64,000 bases of DNA from Bacteroidetes bacterium UBA6183 (GTDB lineage: Bacteria > Bacteroidota > Bacteroidia > UKL13-3). The notes under the pieces are model-generated. The model was not told the origin of the DNA, ran no database searches, and was given only the letters and a program-made list of their open reading frames with translations. A program made the translations under genes and the position numbers. The stretch lies in contig DITN01000063.1 of NCBI GenBank assembly GCA_002422865.1, positions 18,199 to 82,198 of the forward strand. The letters run 5' to 3'. This document shows positions 9,406 to 18,972 of this stretch, piece by piece. Position 1 is the stretch's first letter. Each line of letters opens with the position of its first letter.

Positions 9406-12400
9406 ATGAAAACACAAATACAAAAATTAGCTAATTTAAAAAACGTACTGACATTGGTTGTTGGTTTGTTTACGTTAAGTGTTTCTGCTCAGGTTAAAGT
9501 ACTTAACAATGGTTATTTACGTATGGGTAATGGAAATGAAAACTCCATTAACGCATACGGTAATGTGCAACAACCTTTTTATTTTGACGGTGTTTCAAGC
9601 ACATGGAGAAAGTTAACTTACTCTACTTATCCATTGGATATTGCAGTTGCAGTTGGTGGTGATAAAACCAATAATTGGAACATCAACGGAACTATTGTTG
9701 TTAATCCTTTATTGTCAGGTCAAGTAATTGATTACTCGGGTTACATGGCAACCAGTGCAACTACAGGTTGGGGTGTTGTTAAATCAACAGGTACCATAAA
9801 CATAGGTGGTAAACTATTATTGGTTGAACAAACGTATACTTTACCTCAAGCAAGTGGTTATATTGGTATAAAAGTAAAAGTTACCAATATTGATGCGACC
9901 TTAACAGAAAATGTTCGTGTATGGGTTGGTACCCGCGATGACTGGGTTGGTACAAGTGATCGACCAAGAAAACAAAGAGGTAACATTGTTAATGGAGCCT
10001 TTGTACAAAATACTACTACAGCACAGCAAGCTTTAGCATTAAAAATTTCTTCAGGTGCTGAAGCTGTTTTGGTTTATACCAATTCAAACCGTGGCCAAAC
10101 TAGTGTAAACTCTTGTTGCAGTTTTGAATATGCAATGAATACGAATCCTGCTACTTCTACATTTGATATTACTAACGATGGGTCGTATGCATTTTACATG
10201 CGTTTAAACGATTTAGCTCCAAACGCAAGTGATGAGTTTACTTGGTACTATGCAGCAGGTTCTTTGGCTAATATTGATAATATTATTAACGAAGTAGCTC
10301 AAGCATCGGGTAGTGTACAAAACATTACCTGTAATACTGCCACATACAACGCAACTGCAACAGCAAATGGAACAGGCTATTGGATGGCAGTACCACAAGG
10401 CTCAGCAGCTCCAACTGCAGCACAAATTAAAGCAGGCTTAAGTTATGGCTCAGTAAATGTTGCTGGCACTGGCGCTTTTGGCAATGGTGCAATGACAGCC
10501 AACACACAACGTGGGTTTAACATTACCGGCTTAAATCAAGCAACTAATTATACTGTTTATTTTGTGCATGAAGATGCAACACCTCAGTTTTCTTCTGTAA
10601 TTAGCAGCAATTTCACTACTGTTAATCCAACAGCGGCTATAACTGCATCGGGTAATACAACGTTTTGTAATGGTGGTTCTATCACCCTTAATGCTACAAG
10701 CGGTTCAGGATTAACTTATCAATGGAATAACTTAAGTGGTGCTATAGGCGGTGCAACAAATGCTACGTACTCTGCATCAACCACAAATGCATACACCGTT
10801 ACAATTGGTAGGATGGGTTGTCCTAATTTTACATCGGCAGCAACTCAAGTTACAGTTAATTCAAATCCTACTGTAAATGCTACTGCCAATAATGGAGTTG
10901 CCGTTGGACAAACATTAACTTTATCTGCATCAGGTGCTACTACTTATTCTTGGAGTGGTCCTAACGGATTTACATCAAACCAAGCTAACCCTACTATTAA
11001 TAATGTAAGTATAGCAGCAGCCGGTACATACACTGTTGTTGGTACTGCTAATGGATGTAGTGCTTCGGCTAATACCTCTGTAGTAATTAATCAACCTGCT
11101 AAAGCCTTACATTTTGATGGGGTTGATGACTGGGTTAATGTAACAAATATGCCGGCTATTAATGCTATACCAGTTACATTAGAAGCATACGTTAAACCGG
11201 AGATGAGAACAGAAAATACCAACTTTTATCCGAATAACATTTTAAGTAATGACGTACCAGGTAGCTACGGCTTAGGTATGGGTATTAACATCAATAGCTA
11301 TGGTTCACAAATTACAATCGAGTATAAAAATGGTTTCAGAAGTTTTTATGATAACACAATTGTAGCCGGACAATGGGTACATATTGCTGTTGTATATACT
11401 AATGGTAAAGTAGAGACCTACATTAATGGGGTTTTAAAAGATGTGGTTAATCACAACCAAGCTCCATTAAACGGTAATACCAATATGTTTATTGGTAGAC
11501 ACAACGATGATGCTGGTTACGGAACCCGCAGATTCTTTAAAGGTACTATTGATGAGGTACGTGTTTGGAACCGTGCATTATGTGCACAAGAAATTACTTC
11601 ACAATACGCTTGCCAATTGAATGGCGCAGGTAATGGATTGTTTGCCAACTATAATTTTGATAATGGATTGGCAGGTGCTAACAATGCCGGTGTAACTTTA
11701 TTAAATGATACCACCAGCAATAATGGTAATGGAATATTAAACAATTTTGCTTTAAGCGGTAATACCTCTAACTGGATTTTACAAGGTGGAACAAATGGTG
11801 TTTGTGCCAATTATATTGTAGGTGATGTTAATGTAAAAGGTAACAACACTACAATTTACGATGGTACAACAGCGTTAACTACAGCTAACTTTACCAATAT
11901 GGGTTCAGCTATTTTAGGCAATGCAGTTACCAAAATATTTACCATCGAAAATACAGGTACAGGTTCATTAAATATTAACAACATTAACTTTACAGGAACC
12001 AATGCTGCTGATTTTTCAGTTAGTGGAATTACATTACCAGCTACACTTGCTGCAGGAACTTCTGCTAACATTACAGTAAGCATGAACGCAAGTTCAGTAG
12101 GAACTCGTAACGCAACAATTAACATTACAACTGATGATTGCGATGAGACTGTTTACAACTTTAATGTATCTGCACAAATTAGCTGTTCACCAGTTGCTAT
12201 CAGCAATTGTCCTCAAACACAATACGAGCAAATTTATGCTGATTCAAACAACTGTTCTGCAGTATTTACTTACTTACCAACCATAACTGGAACTAATGCT
12301 ACTGCAAGCTATACCTTTAGCGGTGCAACTACTGCAAGTGGGGCCGGAACAGGAAGCGGTTCAAGATTTAATGTTGGACAAACTACTGTAACGATAAATG

Positions 12401-15400
12401 TTACGGGAACTTGTGGAACTGCATCATGCAGCTTTGTGGTAACTGTTGTAGATAATATTGCACCAAAGGCAATATCAAAAAATGCAACTGTATACTTAAA
12501 CGCAGCTGGTACTGCTAATGTAACTCCTGTTGATATTAATAACAACAGCTCTGACAATTGCGGAACTGTTACTTTATCTATGAGCCAAACCGGAACTATT
12601 TGTGGTTTTGCTACAGAAGGTCAAAATGTAACTTTAACTGCTCCTGCAGGTGCCGTAATAACTTCAATTGATTTTGCAAGTTATGGCACGCCAAATGGCT
12701 CTTGCAATAATTACACGCAGGGATGGTGTCATGCAACAAATAGCAAAACAATTGTTGAAGGATATGCATTGAATCAAAACTCAGTTACTATTCCAGCAAC
12801 AAATGGTGTATTTGGAGATCCTTGTGGTGGAACAGTAAAACGTTTATACATTCAAGCCACATGGACAGGAACTGGTTCGTCTAGTACATTTAATTGTGCA
12901 AAAGTTGGAAACAATGCTGTTAACTTAATTGTAACTGATGCTAATGGAAACGTAGCTACTGCTCCGGCAACAGTAACAGTTATTGATACCATCAAACCTA
13001 ATGCAGTTGCGCAAAACATTACTGTAAATTTAGGTACCAGTGGTACAGCTTCTATTACAGCTTCGCAAATAAATAATGGTTCAACTGATAACTGCTCAAT
13101 TTCTTCTATTGCAATTGATAAAACTAACTTTAGCTGTGCTGATTTAACCTTCAACACGATTACACAAGTTTTACCAACCAATACTTCTTGGACAGTAAGT
13201 TCAACCATTACTCCATTTATACCTGCATGCGGTCAGCCATTTGTTGGCGTGAGTTCATTACCTGCTGCATCAACATTTACTGTTACTCCATCGTTAAATG
13301 CATATGTAACCACTATTATACCGGGTACACAAGCATTGTTCTCTGAGAATAACATTAGATATTTCAAAAAATCATTCTACTTAAGCAGCTTACATGATAT
13401 TAATGCTGAATTTTTGGCAAGTGTTGATAACACCGTTCAAATTTGGATTAATGGAGTTGCTGTAGCATTAGAGAGAGATTTTGACATGGCTAACTTCAGT
13501 GATAATATTTATCATCGCTTGGTGCTAGGCGCTAATGGTGTCAATACCAATGGTGGTGCAGGTTATCAAACCTTTGATGTAGTGAACAGCGTGACCGCAT
13601 CAAACTTATTTGTGGTTGGTAACAACGAAATTGTTTTAGCTATTGCAAACTGTTCAGGAACTGATCGCGGTAATATTAGTTTTAAAGCAACCATTACCAA
13701 CAAAGCTCCTGCAACACTTCCTGTAAACTTAACTGTAACAGATGCAAGTAACAATGTTTCAACTGCCAATGCACTTGTAACTGTAATTGATGCTATTGCT
13801 CCGGTTATTACCTGCCCTGCTAATATCGCTGTGTTTGCTACAAGTGCAGCGGGTGCTGTAGTCAATTATGCATTGCCTACTGCTACTGATAACTGTACTG
13901 CTACAGTAAGTTTAGTTTCTGGTTTAGCAAGCGGTGCTACATTCCCATTAGGTACATCAACTATAACTTACCAAGCAAAAGATCAATCAGGTAATACAAC
14001 TACTTGCTCGTTTAATGTAACGGTAACAGGTGTTGCTCCGGTTATTGTATCTCCGGGTAATATTACAGTTAACAACCAACCTAATACTTGTGGTGCAAAT
14101 GTAAATTACACAGCAACTGAAACTACCGGTATTCCTGCCTCAACCATTACTTACTCAATTGCTCCAGGTAGTAACTTTGCTGTAGGTACTGTTCAGGTAA
14201 CTGCAACTGCAACTAATCCGGTTGGTACATCAAGTACTACATTTAGTGTAACCGTAGTTGATAATCAAGCACCAAACGCAGTAGCACAAAATGTAACCAT
14301 TCAATTAGATGCCAATGGAGCTGCTTCAACAACAGCAACAGCGGTTAACAACGGTTCATCAGATAATTGCGGAGTTGCTTCAGTAAGCTTAAGCAAAACT
14401 TCATTTGATTGCTCAAACGTTGGTAACAACAATGTAACTTTAACAGTAACGGATGTAAACGGAAACGTATCAACTGCTAATTCAGTAGTAACAGTTCAAG
14501 ATAACATTGCACCAACAGCAGTAGCACAAAATGTAACCATCCAGTTAGATGCTAACGGTGCTGCTTCAACAACAGCAACAGCGGTTAACAATGGTTCATC
14601 AGATAATTGCGGAGTTGCTTCAGTAAGCTTAAGCAAAACTTCATTTGATTGCTCAAACGTTGGTAACAACAATGTAACTTTAACAGTAACGGATGTAAAC
14701 GGAAACGTATCAACTGCTAATTCAGTAGTAACTGTTCAAGACAACATTGCACCAAACGCAGTAGCACAAAATGTAACTGTAACTTTGGTTAATGGTGGTG
14801 CTTCGGTAACTGCAGCAATGGTAAACAATGGTAGCTACGACAATTGTGGAATTGCAAACTTATCAGTATCGCCAAGCACATTTAACTGTGGTAATATTGG
14901 TAATAACACTGTAACTTTAACCGTAACTGATGTTAACGGAAATATATCAACTACTACTTCAACTGTAAATGTTGTAGGTGTTGTACCAACATGCACTGTG
15001 GCTTCTGCTCCACGTAACAACGGTACTGTTATTGGCAACACCAATACTTTAGCAGCGGTTAACCAAATGTTTTTAGGTTATGGCGCACAAAGCATGAACA
15101 TTACTTGTACAGCAACAGGTGGTGGTCCGTATACTTACAGTTGGTCGGGTTCAGGTTTAAGCAACTACAACATCGCTAATCCTGTATTTACCCCAACCGC
15201 AGGTGGTAACTATACATTAACTTGTACCATTACCAACTCATACGGATGCCAAAGCACTTGGAGCATTACCATATGTGTAATTGACGTAAGAACAAATGGT
15301 GGAAGTCCAAGCAATCCTAAAGTATTGTTATGCCACTACCCTCCAGGAAACAGCAACAATCCTCAAACTTTATCAATATCAATAAGTGCAGTACAAACGC

Positions 15401-15753
15401 ATTTAGGTCAACATAGTGGTGATAGATTAGGTAGCTGTAATGCAGTTTGTGGATTTGCAAAAACTAGTGCAGATGGTGACATGTACACACAAGAAACAAT
15501 GGATGGTGAGATTAACTTAATTGTTTATCCAAATCCAAGTAACAGTGCATTTAACTTTAAGTTAGAAACTGAAAGCACTGAAATGGTAACCATTACATTG
15601 TACGACATGTCGGGCAGAATGGTACTGAACTTAACCAACCAAAATCCAACAGAAGTAATCACCATTGCTCAAGAAATGGCAGCAGGTGTTTACATGGCAA
15701 ACGTAACCCAAGGTGAGTTTGTTAAAACTGTTAAGATTACTAAAGTAAACTAA
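9406..15753 (+). CDS. Giant T9SS-secreted multidomain adhesin (LamG, SUEL lectin, HYR)
   Basis: The 2115-residue protein has a signal peptide (residues 1-29, ending SVSAQ). An N-terminal beta domain (about 30-290) is followed by Ig-like domains (about 300-560), a LamG/concanavalin-like domain (about 566-760, starting ALHFDGVDDWVNV), and a choice-of-anchor/Hydin-like domain (about 805-925). A SUEL/galactose-binding lectin-like domain follows (about 1062-1150, with IDFASYGTPNGSC, WCHATNS and FGDPCGGTVKRL). Next come repeated Ig/HYR-type units (DNIAPxAVAQNVT), a clear HYR domain (about 1464-1543) and a type A T9SS sorting domain (about 2034-2115, starting LIVYPNPSN). It probably binds glycans or surfaces outside the cell. 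Translation follows the upstream secreted protein after two bases, and a strong hairpin terminator follows the stop. Its N/T/S-rich composition is typical of such adhesins. Confidence 0.9.
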   Translation: MKTQIQKLANLKNVLTLVVGLFTLSVSAQVKVLNNGYLRMGNGNENSINAYGNVQQPFYFDGVSSTWRKLTYSTYPLDIAVAVGGDKTNNWNINGTIVVNPLLSGQVIDYSGYMATSATTGWGVVKSTGTINIGGKLLLVEQTYTLPQASGYIGIKVKVTNIDATLTENVRVWVGTRDDWVGTSDRPRKQRGNIVNGAFVQNTTTAQQALALKISSGAEAVLVYTNSNRGQTSVNSCCSFEYAMNTNPATSTFDITNDGSYAFYMRLNDLAPNASDEFTWYYAAGSLANIDNIINEVAQASGSVQNITCNTATYNATATANGTGYWMAVPQGSAAPTAAQIKAGLSYGSVNVAGTGAFGNGAMTANTQRGFNITGLNQATNYTVYFVHEDATPQFSSVISSNFTTVNPTAAITASGNTTFCNGGSITLNATSGSGLTYQWNNLSGAIGGATNATYSASTTNAYTVTIGRMGCPNFTSAATQVTVNSNPTVNATANNGVAVGQTLTLSASGATTYSWSGPNGFTSNQANPTINNVSIAAAGTYTVVGTANGCSASANTSVVINQPAKALHFDGVDDWVNVTNMPAINAIPVTLEAYVKPEMRTENTNFYPNNILSNDVPGSYGLGMGININSYGSQITIEYKNGFRSFYDNTIVAGQWVHIAVVYTNGKVETYINGVLKDVVNHNQAPLNGNTNMFIGRHNDDAGYGTRRFFKGTIDEVRVWNRALCAQEITSQYACQLNGAGNGLFANYNFDNGLAGANNAGVTLLNDTTSNNGNGILNNFALSGNTSNWILQGGTNGVCANYIVGDVNVKGNNTTIYDGTTALTTANFTNMGSAILGNAVTKIFTIENTGTGSLNINNINFTGTNAADFSVSGITLPATLAAGTSANITVSMNASSVGTRNATINITTDDCDETVYNFNVSAQISCSPVAISNCPQTQYEQIYADSNNCSAVFTYLPTITGTNATASYTFSGATTASGAGTGSGSRFNVGQTTVTINVTGTCGTASCSFVVTVVDNIAPKAISKNATVYLNAAGTANVTPVDINNNSSDNCGTVTLSMSQTGTICGFATEGQNVTLTAPAGAVITSIDFASYGTPNGSCNNYTQGWCHATNSKTIVEGYALNQNSVTIPATNGVFGDPCGGTVKRLYIQATWTGTGSSSTFNCAKVGNNAVNLIVTDANGNVATAPATVTVIDTIKPNAVAQNITVNLGTSGTASITASQINNGSTDNCSISSIAIDKTNFSCADLTFNTITQVLPTNTSWTVSSTITPFIPACGQPFVGVSSLPAASTFTVTPSLNAYVTTIIPGTQALFSENNIRYFKKSFYLSSLHDINAEFLASVDNTVQIWINGVAVALERDFDMANFSDNIYHRLVLGANGVNTNGGAGYQTFDVVNSVTASNLFVVGNNEIVLAIANCSGTDRGNISFKATITNKAPATLPVNLTVTDASNNVSTANALVTVIDAIAPVITCPANIAVFATSAAGAVVNYALPTATDNCTATVSLVSGLASGATFPLGTSTITYQAKDQSGNTTTCSFNVTVTGVAPVIVSPGNITVNNQPNTCGANVNYTATETTGIPASTITYSIAPGSNFAVGTVQVTATATNPVGTSSTTFSVTVVDNQAPNAVAQNVTIQLDANGAASTTATAVNNGSSDNCGVASVSLSKTSFDCSNVGNNNVTLTVTDVNGNVSTANSVVTVQDNIAPTAVAQNVTIQLDANGAASTTATAVNNGSSDNCGVASVSLSKTSFDCSNVGNNNVTLTVTDVNGNVSTANSVVTVQDNIAPNAVAQNVTVTLVNGGASVTAAMVNNGSYDNCGIANLSVSPSTFNCGNIGNNTVTLTVTDVNGNISTTTSTVNVVGVVPTCTVASAPRNNGTVIGNTNTLAAVNQMFLGYGAQSMNITCTATGGGPYTYSWSGSGLSNYNIANPVFTPTAGGNYTLTCTITNSYGCQSTWSITICVIDVRTNGGSPSNPKVLLCHYPPGNSNNPQTLSISISAVQTHLGQHSGDRLGSCNAVCGFAKTSADGDMYTQETMDGEINLIVYPNPSNSAFNFKLETESTEMVTITLYDMSGRMVLNLTNQNPTEVITIAQEMAAGVYMANVTQGEFVKTVKITKVN
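14281..14760 (+). repeat. Two tandem 240-bp near-identical units inside the adhesin gene
   Basis: Positions 14281-14520 and 14521-14760 are direct repeats of exactly 240 bp (80 codons). By eye they differ at about 10 positions, mostly synonymous, and a run of about 138 bp (from 14354) is identical. A third, clearly diverged unit begins at 14761. Each unit encodes one Ig-like domain bounded by the DNIAPxAVAQNVT motif. Confidence 0.95.
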
Positions 15754-15775
15754 TAGGGTTTAATAGTTAACTACT

Positions 15776-15810
15776 GCGGCCGCTCCCGAATTTCGGGAGC
15801 GGCCGCTTTT
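15776..15810 (+). terminator. Strong intrinsic terminator after the adhesin gene
   Basis: Two perfect 15-base arms (15776-15790 and 15792-15806) form a very GC-rich hairpin followed by TTTTATTTT. It starts 22 nt after the adhesin stop codon. Each arm contains the octamer GCGGCCGC. There is no T tract on the other side, so it mainly serves the plus-strand adhesin. Confidence 0.9.
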
Positions 15811-15832
15811 ATTTTCAAATCTCTATAAAGTT

Positions 15833-16183
15833 TTACTTACGCATAATTTTATCTAAGCTTTTTCCTTTGGCTAACTCGTCAATGATCTTATCGAGGTAAC
15901 GCACTTTTTGCATAATGGGGTCTTCAATTTCTTCAACCCTGTAACCACATATAACACCTTTTATTTTACTGGCATTTGGATTAAATTTTGGTGCATCATT
16001 AAAAAATGTTTCAAAGTTGGTTTCGTTAGTTAAAATATCAACCAATGATGTTTCATCATAACCGGTTAACCAAAAAATTAAATCGTTTACCTCTTGTCTT
16101 GTTCTACCTTTTTTCTCAGCCTTAGTAATGTAGTGCGGATACACACTGGCAAATTTCATTTTATAAACGCGGTTGTTGTCCAT
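15833..16183 (-). CDS. DUF2200 family protein
   Basis: The 116-residue cytosolic protein matches the DUF2200 family from end to end by remembered motifs: KFASVYPHYITKAEKKGRT near the N-terminus, NDLIFWLTGYD in the middle, then KGVICGYRVEEIEDP and VRYLDKIIDELAKGK at the C-terminus. The family is small, widespread and of unknown function; the length is normal. It is transcribed convergently to the adhesin, with the terminator hairpin between the two stop codons. It starts with ATG at 16183 and has no operon partner. Family membership is solid, but no role can be given. Confidence 0.85.
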   Translation of the reverse strand: MDNNRVYKMKFASVYPHYITKAEKKGRTRQEVNDLIFWLTGYDETSLVDILTNETNFETFFNDAPKFNPNASKIKGVICGYRVEEIEDPIMQKVRYLDKIIDELAKGKSLDKIMRK

Positions 16184-16365
16184 GCTTTTGGGTTAAAACT
16201 CGAAGGTAATAAAATTGGATGTTTAAGGCTTTAATAGGGTATTTTACTGATGAATTGATATGCAATTGGTTGATATTTATTATATTGAACTTAACAAATC
16301 TAAACATACTCATAGTTTGTAATTATGGGATAATGATTTACTTTCACGAAACAAATAAATTAAAC

Positions 16366-17136
16366 ATGAAAAAAATAGTAACCCTTATTACCCTATCCAT
16401 TGCACTTTTGGTTGCAAACAAATCCTATGCACAACTTAAAAAAGTAGCAGTGATTTCAATATATGGAAACCGGAATTTAAGCGATAATGCCTTAGACAGG
16501 GCTTTTAATGAGAAATTGCTTAAGGATTCATCATACAACGTAGATGGATTGGTTACGAAATTTGCGAATTACGTAAATGATGAAATGATTAAGGATTTTC
16601 CTTTTGCTTTTGTGCCCAAAGATGAAGTTGTTAATCATCCTGAGTACAAAAAACTTGGTGAAGTGGCTAGTGCCAGTAAAAACAACGAAACTTATGATGT
16701 ATTGGACGGTAAGGTTTCAGTATACAGCACAGCTCCCGGCTATGTTCCAATAGCTTCATTTGGTATAATTGATGATGTAAAAGCGATTAAACAAGCATTT
16801 ACATTTTTACCAGCTGATGTGGATGGTGTAATGATTGCTTTCATTACTTTCAGGTTAGAGGATCAAGCGGGTATGATGGGGTTAACCGTTAAAAAAGTGC
16901 GCGCTTACGCCAATGTGAAAATATTTAACCGTGAAGGGAAACGTATTTTTAAGTTAAAAGAGTCTGAGTTATCAAAAGAAAGTGTTACGGGAGCAATGGG
17001 TATTGTAGTAGAGCCCAATAAAGTAATGACCCTGGTTAAGTCTGCTTTTGATGAACTTTTAGTTGCTATGAAAAAGAAGATGCCAAAATCGTTAGCTAAA
17101 CTTGCTAAAAAAATAGATGTAACTAAAGAAGATTAA
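16366..17136 (+). CDS. Secreted protein of unknown function
   Basis: I start at the ATG at 16366, which gives MKKIVTLITLSIALLVANKSYAQ, a clear signal peptide; the 49-residue upstream extension in the same frame has no leader character. The 256-residue product has a mature domain starting LKKVAVISIYGN, predicted alternating alpha/beta secondary structure, and a lysine-rich C-terminus (MKKKMPKSLAKLAKK). It may be a periplasmic or surface-associated protein. I recognise no family, although the GKRIFKLKES region and the overall pattern recall periplasmic alpha/beta domains. It stands alone and ends at its own hairpin terminator. Confidence 0.75.
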   Translation: MKKIVTLITLSIALLVANKSYAQLKKVAVISIYGNRNLSDNALDRAFNEKLLKDSSYNVDGLVTKFANYVNDEMIKDFPFAFVPKDEVVNHPEYKKLGEVASASKNNETYDVLDGKVSVYSTAPGYVPIASFGIIDDVKAIKQAFTFLPADVDGVMIAFITFRLEDQAGMMGLTVKKVRAYANVKIFNREGKRIFKLKESELSKESVTGAMGIVVEPNKVMTLVKSAFDELLVAMKKKMPKSLAKLAKKIDVTKED

Positions 17137-17155
17137 TTGCTTTTGTTTCATCATT

Positions 17156-17191
17156 AAAAGACAATCTACTTACAAGTAGGTTGTCTTTTTT
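17156..17191 (+). terminator. Intrinsic terminator
   Basis: Arms at 17156-17171 and 17174-17189 (AGACAATCTACTT pairing with AAGTAGGTTGTCT, one wobble) form a long hairpin ending in TTTTTT, 20 nt after the stop of the secreted protein gene at 16366-17136. Confidence 0.85.
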
Positions 17192-17263
17192 GTTTAGGTT
17201 GCATGTAAATAGATAAGCCTTATATTAAAGTGGCTGAAACTTCATTTATTAAGTTATATCCTG

Positions 17264-17426
17264 CTTGAGCAACCACAGACAATAACGTCTGTTCTGCGTC
17301 TTGGGTTGGCATAGCGTAAGTGCTTGTATCGGGAGTAGAAGAAACAAGCTTTAACATACCGTCTCTCGATGCGATTACTCAAACGTAAATTCTTTGCAGC
17401 AATCACTCAGGGTAGCTGAGATTTCA
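17264..17426 (-). repeat. Diverged copy of the CTCGATACACG intergenic repeat
   Basis: Read on the minus strand, this stretch aligns with 26803-26955. Shared blocks in the same order are GAAATCTCAGC, GAGTG, ATCGAGA, ATGTTAAAGCT, TTCTTCTACTC, CGATACA and CTCAAGCAGGATAT (CTCGAGCAGGCTAT in the other copy). It contains no ORF. It fills most of the gap between the terminator at 17156 and the desaturase gene. Confidence 0.7.
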
Positions 17427-17439
17427 ATTTGCTATCTAC

Positions 17440-18222
17440 TTAAAACGTTTGTTTCTTTTCTATTTCAGGTAAAGCTTCATCTATTCGTTTGGCAAGTTCG
17501 GGTAGTTTAATGGTGGGAACAGCAGGAAACAAATGGTGCTCCAAATGGTAAAACATGCTGAAAGTAATTTTATTTTTCCAACTGCTTCTTTGTGTACGCG
17601 CCAATTCGGGTTGGTCATGTGTATCGTGATGGACGGTCCAAACGGCAAAAAACGCCATTAAAAATTCTCCAATTAACATGATGATGATGTGGTAAATTAA
17701 AAAGTCGATTTTAAAATAAAACACCATGGCTGCAAATGTTGCAATAGAAACCAATTCTAATATTACATTACGTTTATAACTTTTATTACCCAATTGTAAG
17801 GTTACTTTATGAATCAAAAACATATGAACAGGCCCATATAAAATGGCTCCGTACCAAGTCATGCCGGCCGATTTACCTTCATAGTCTTCATCTGTTAAAC
17901 AATATTTATGATGCCTGATGTGGTTAAACTTTACCGCATGTATAGATACCATCATCAACACACTGTTGATGTATAAAGACAACCACGTTAAAAATTTATT
18001 GGTGCCAAGCGAATTGTGAAAACCATTATGCACCTGCTTTAAACCCGTTAAAAAGAAAAATGCCGAAAAAGGCAATGCCAACACATAATACCCAAAATAG
18101 GCTAAGGTAATAGAAATAACAAACCACGGAATGGTTAAGTTGTTTTCAATAAGCATTTCTTTAAAAGACAAGTTTTTTAAATCTTTCCATGCTACGCTTT
18201 TAAGTATTTCTGGGTGTGTCAT
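17440..18222 (-). CDS. Membrane fatty acid desaturase family protein
   Basis: The 260-residue protein has four or more hydrophobic segments and the three histidine clusters of membrane-bound non-haem di-iron desaturases/hydroxylases: H65-x3-H69 (HNGFH), H101-xx-HH (HIRHH, 101-105) and H226-xx-HH (HLEHH, 226-230). An extra HHDTHD lies in the last third. Such enzymes introduce double bonds or hydroxyl groups into acyl chains or isoprenoids at the membrane. The substrate cannot be assigned: lipid desaturase and carotenoid ketolase/hydroxylase relatives share these boxes. It starts with ATG at 18222. The neighbouring minus-strand membrane gene lies 53 bp upstream and may be in the same transcript. 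Confidence 0.85.
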   Translation of the reverse strand: MTHPEILKSVAWKDLKNLSFKEMLIENNLTIPWFVISITLAYFGYYVLALPFSAFFFLTGLKQVHNGFHNSLGTNKFLTWLSLYINSVLMMVSIHAVKFNHIRHHKYCLTDEDYEGKSAGMTWYGAILYGPVHMFLIHKVTLQLGNKSYKRNVILELVSIATFAAMVFYFKIDFLIYHIIIMLIGEFLMAFFAVWTVHHDTHDQPELARTQRSSWKNKITFSMFYHLEHHLFPAVPTIKLPELAKRIDEALPEIEKKQTF

Positions 18223-18275
18223 GTAGGTGAAGGATTGGTTTTTGCTTATACGAAGGTGTTAATTTTAATGATAAC

Positions 18276-18653
18276 TTAGGTGGCAGTATTTTTCTTTTGT
18301 AGGTGGTTTGATATAAATAGGGCGAAGAAATAAATGGGACTTGCGGCTAATGTTCCTAAACTAACAAACAAACTTATCCAAATTAGCGCGACACCCATTT
18401 CTGTGGGAATAGTGAGGCCAACCTTAAATATATCTTTTAGCCAATACATAACCACAAATGAATATATCGGGGAAAATATTGCAATAATCATAGATAAAGT
18501 GGTACCTAATATTGTGTATAGTAAGGATTTGTTAATGAGGTTAACAGTTATGGTTAAACACAATGAAAGCAAAGGAAGAGCTGCCACCAATATAGACGTT
18601 ATGAAGATGAAAAGTAGCATGACGGTATTATTTTTAATTGTACTTTTTGGCAA
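18276..18653 (-). CDS. Small multi-pass membrane protein of unknown function
   Basis: The 125-residue protein has three to four hydrophobic helices (about 11-36, 42-70, 84-115) and a charged C-terminus (HLQKKNTAT). The minus strand is preferred over a 118-residue plus-strand frame because it gives a coherent membrane topology and lies codirectionally upstream of the desaturase gene. No family is recognised. Confidence is moderate because nothing else independently supports translation. Confidence 0.55.
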   Translation of the reverse strand: MPKSTIKNNTVMLLFIFITSILVAALPLLSLCLTITVNLINKSLLYTILGTTLSMIIAIFSPIYSFVVMYWLKDIFKVGLTIPTEMGVALIWISLFVSLGTLAASPIYFFALFISNHLQKKNTAT

Positions 18654-18787
18654 TGCTTTGTTACAGCGTAATTTTCTGATTTACAAATAAACTCATTAAC
18701 CAGTAACAACCAACTTCAATTTAAATGGAACTTAAACACCTTTTAAACGTTAAACTCGGCTTAGGGGGTGAAGTAGGCTACCCCCGA

Positions 18788-18825
18788 GGGCAAGCCTTCG
18801 GTGCAGGCCCGAAGTGCGTTTGCCC
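18788..18825. repeat. Long GC-rich hairpin upstream of urocanase gene
   Basis: Outer arms GGGCAA/TTGCCC and inner arms CTTCGG/CCGAAG form a two-stem hairpin in an otherwise AT-rich gap (18654-18972). There is no following T tract, so it is not an obvious terminator. It lies about 150 nt before the urocanase start, next to the repeat at 18857. Confidence 0.6.
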
Positions 18826-18856
18826 TTGCTTTGGGCGGAGTAGCACGGAACACCCG

Positions 18857-18895
18857 GTACAGACTGTAGCGCAGCGAAACGTATGTAAAGCCCCC
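18857..18895 (-). repeat. Copy of the GCGCTACAGTCTGTA hairpin repeat
   Basis: Read on the minus strand, this is nearly identical over about 40 bp to 26706-26746. The pattern is GGGGCTTTACA, then ACGTTTCGCTGCGCTACAG, then TCTGTA. ACAGAC/GTCTGT pair in the 26.7-kb copy. The core TTCGCTGCGCTAC also occurs in the msd-like hairpin at 28073-28085. Confidence 0.75.
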
Positions 18896-18972
18896 AACTT
18901 TTAATGCTGATTTGTGTTGAGTTAATTGGGGTAAAAAACTATTTTCGCCCAAAATTCTTTTATAGAGTAATT

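Noticed and set aside
14281..14760. CRISPR-like array
   Set aside because: Only two units of 240 bp without spacers, lying in frame inside an adhesin gene; they encode Ig-like domains.
18334..18690. 118-residue plus-strand frame
   Set aside because: It overlaps the minus-strand membrane protein, which has a more coherent hydrophobic pattern and orientation.
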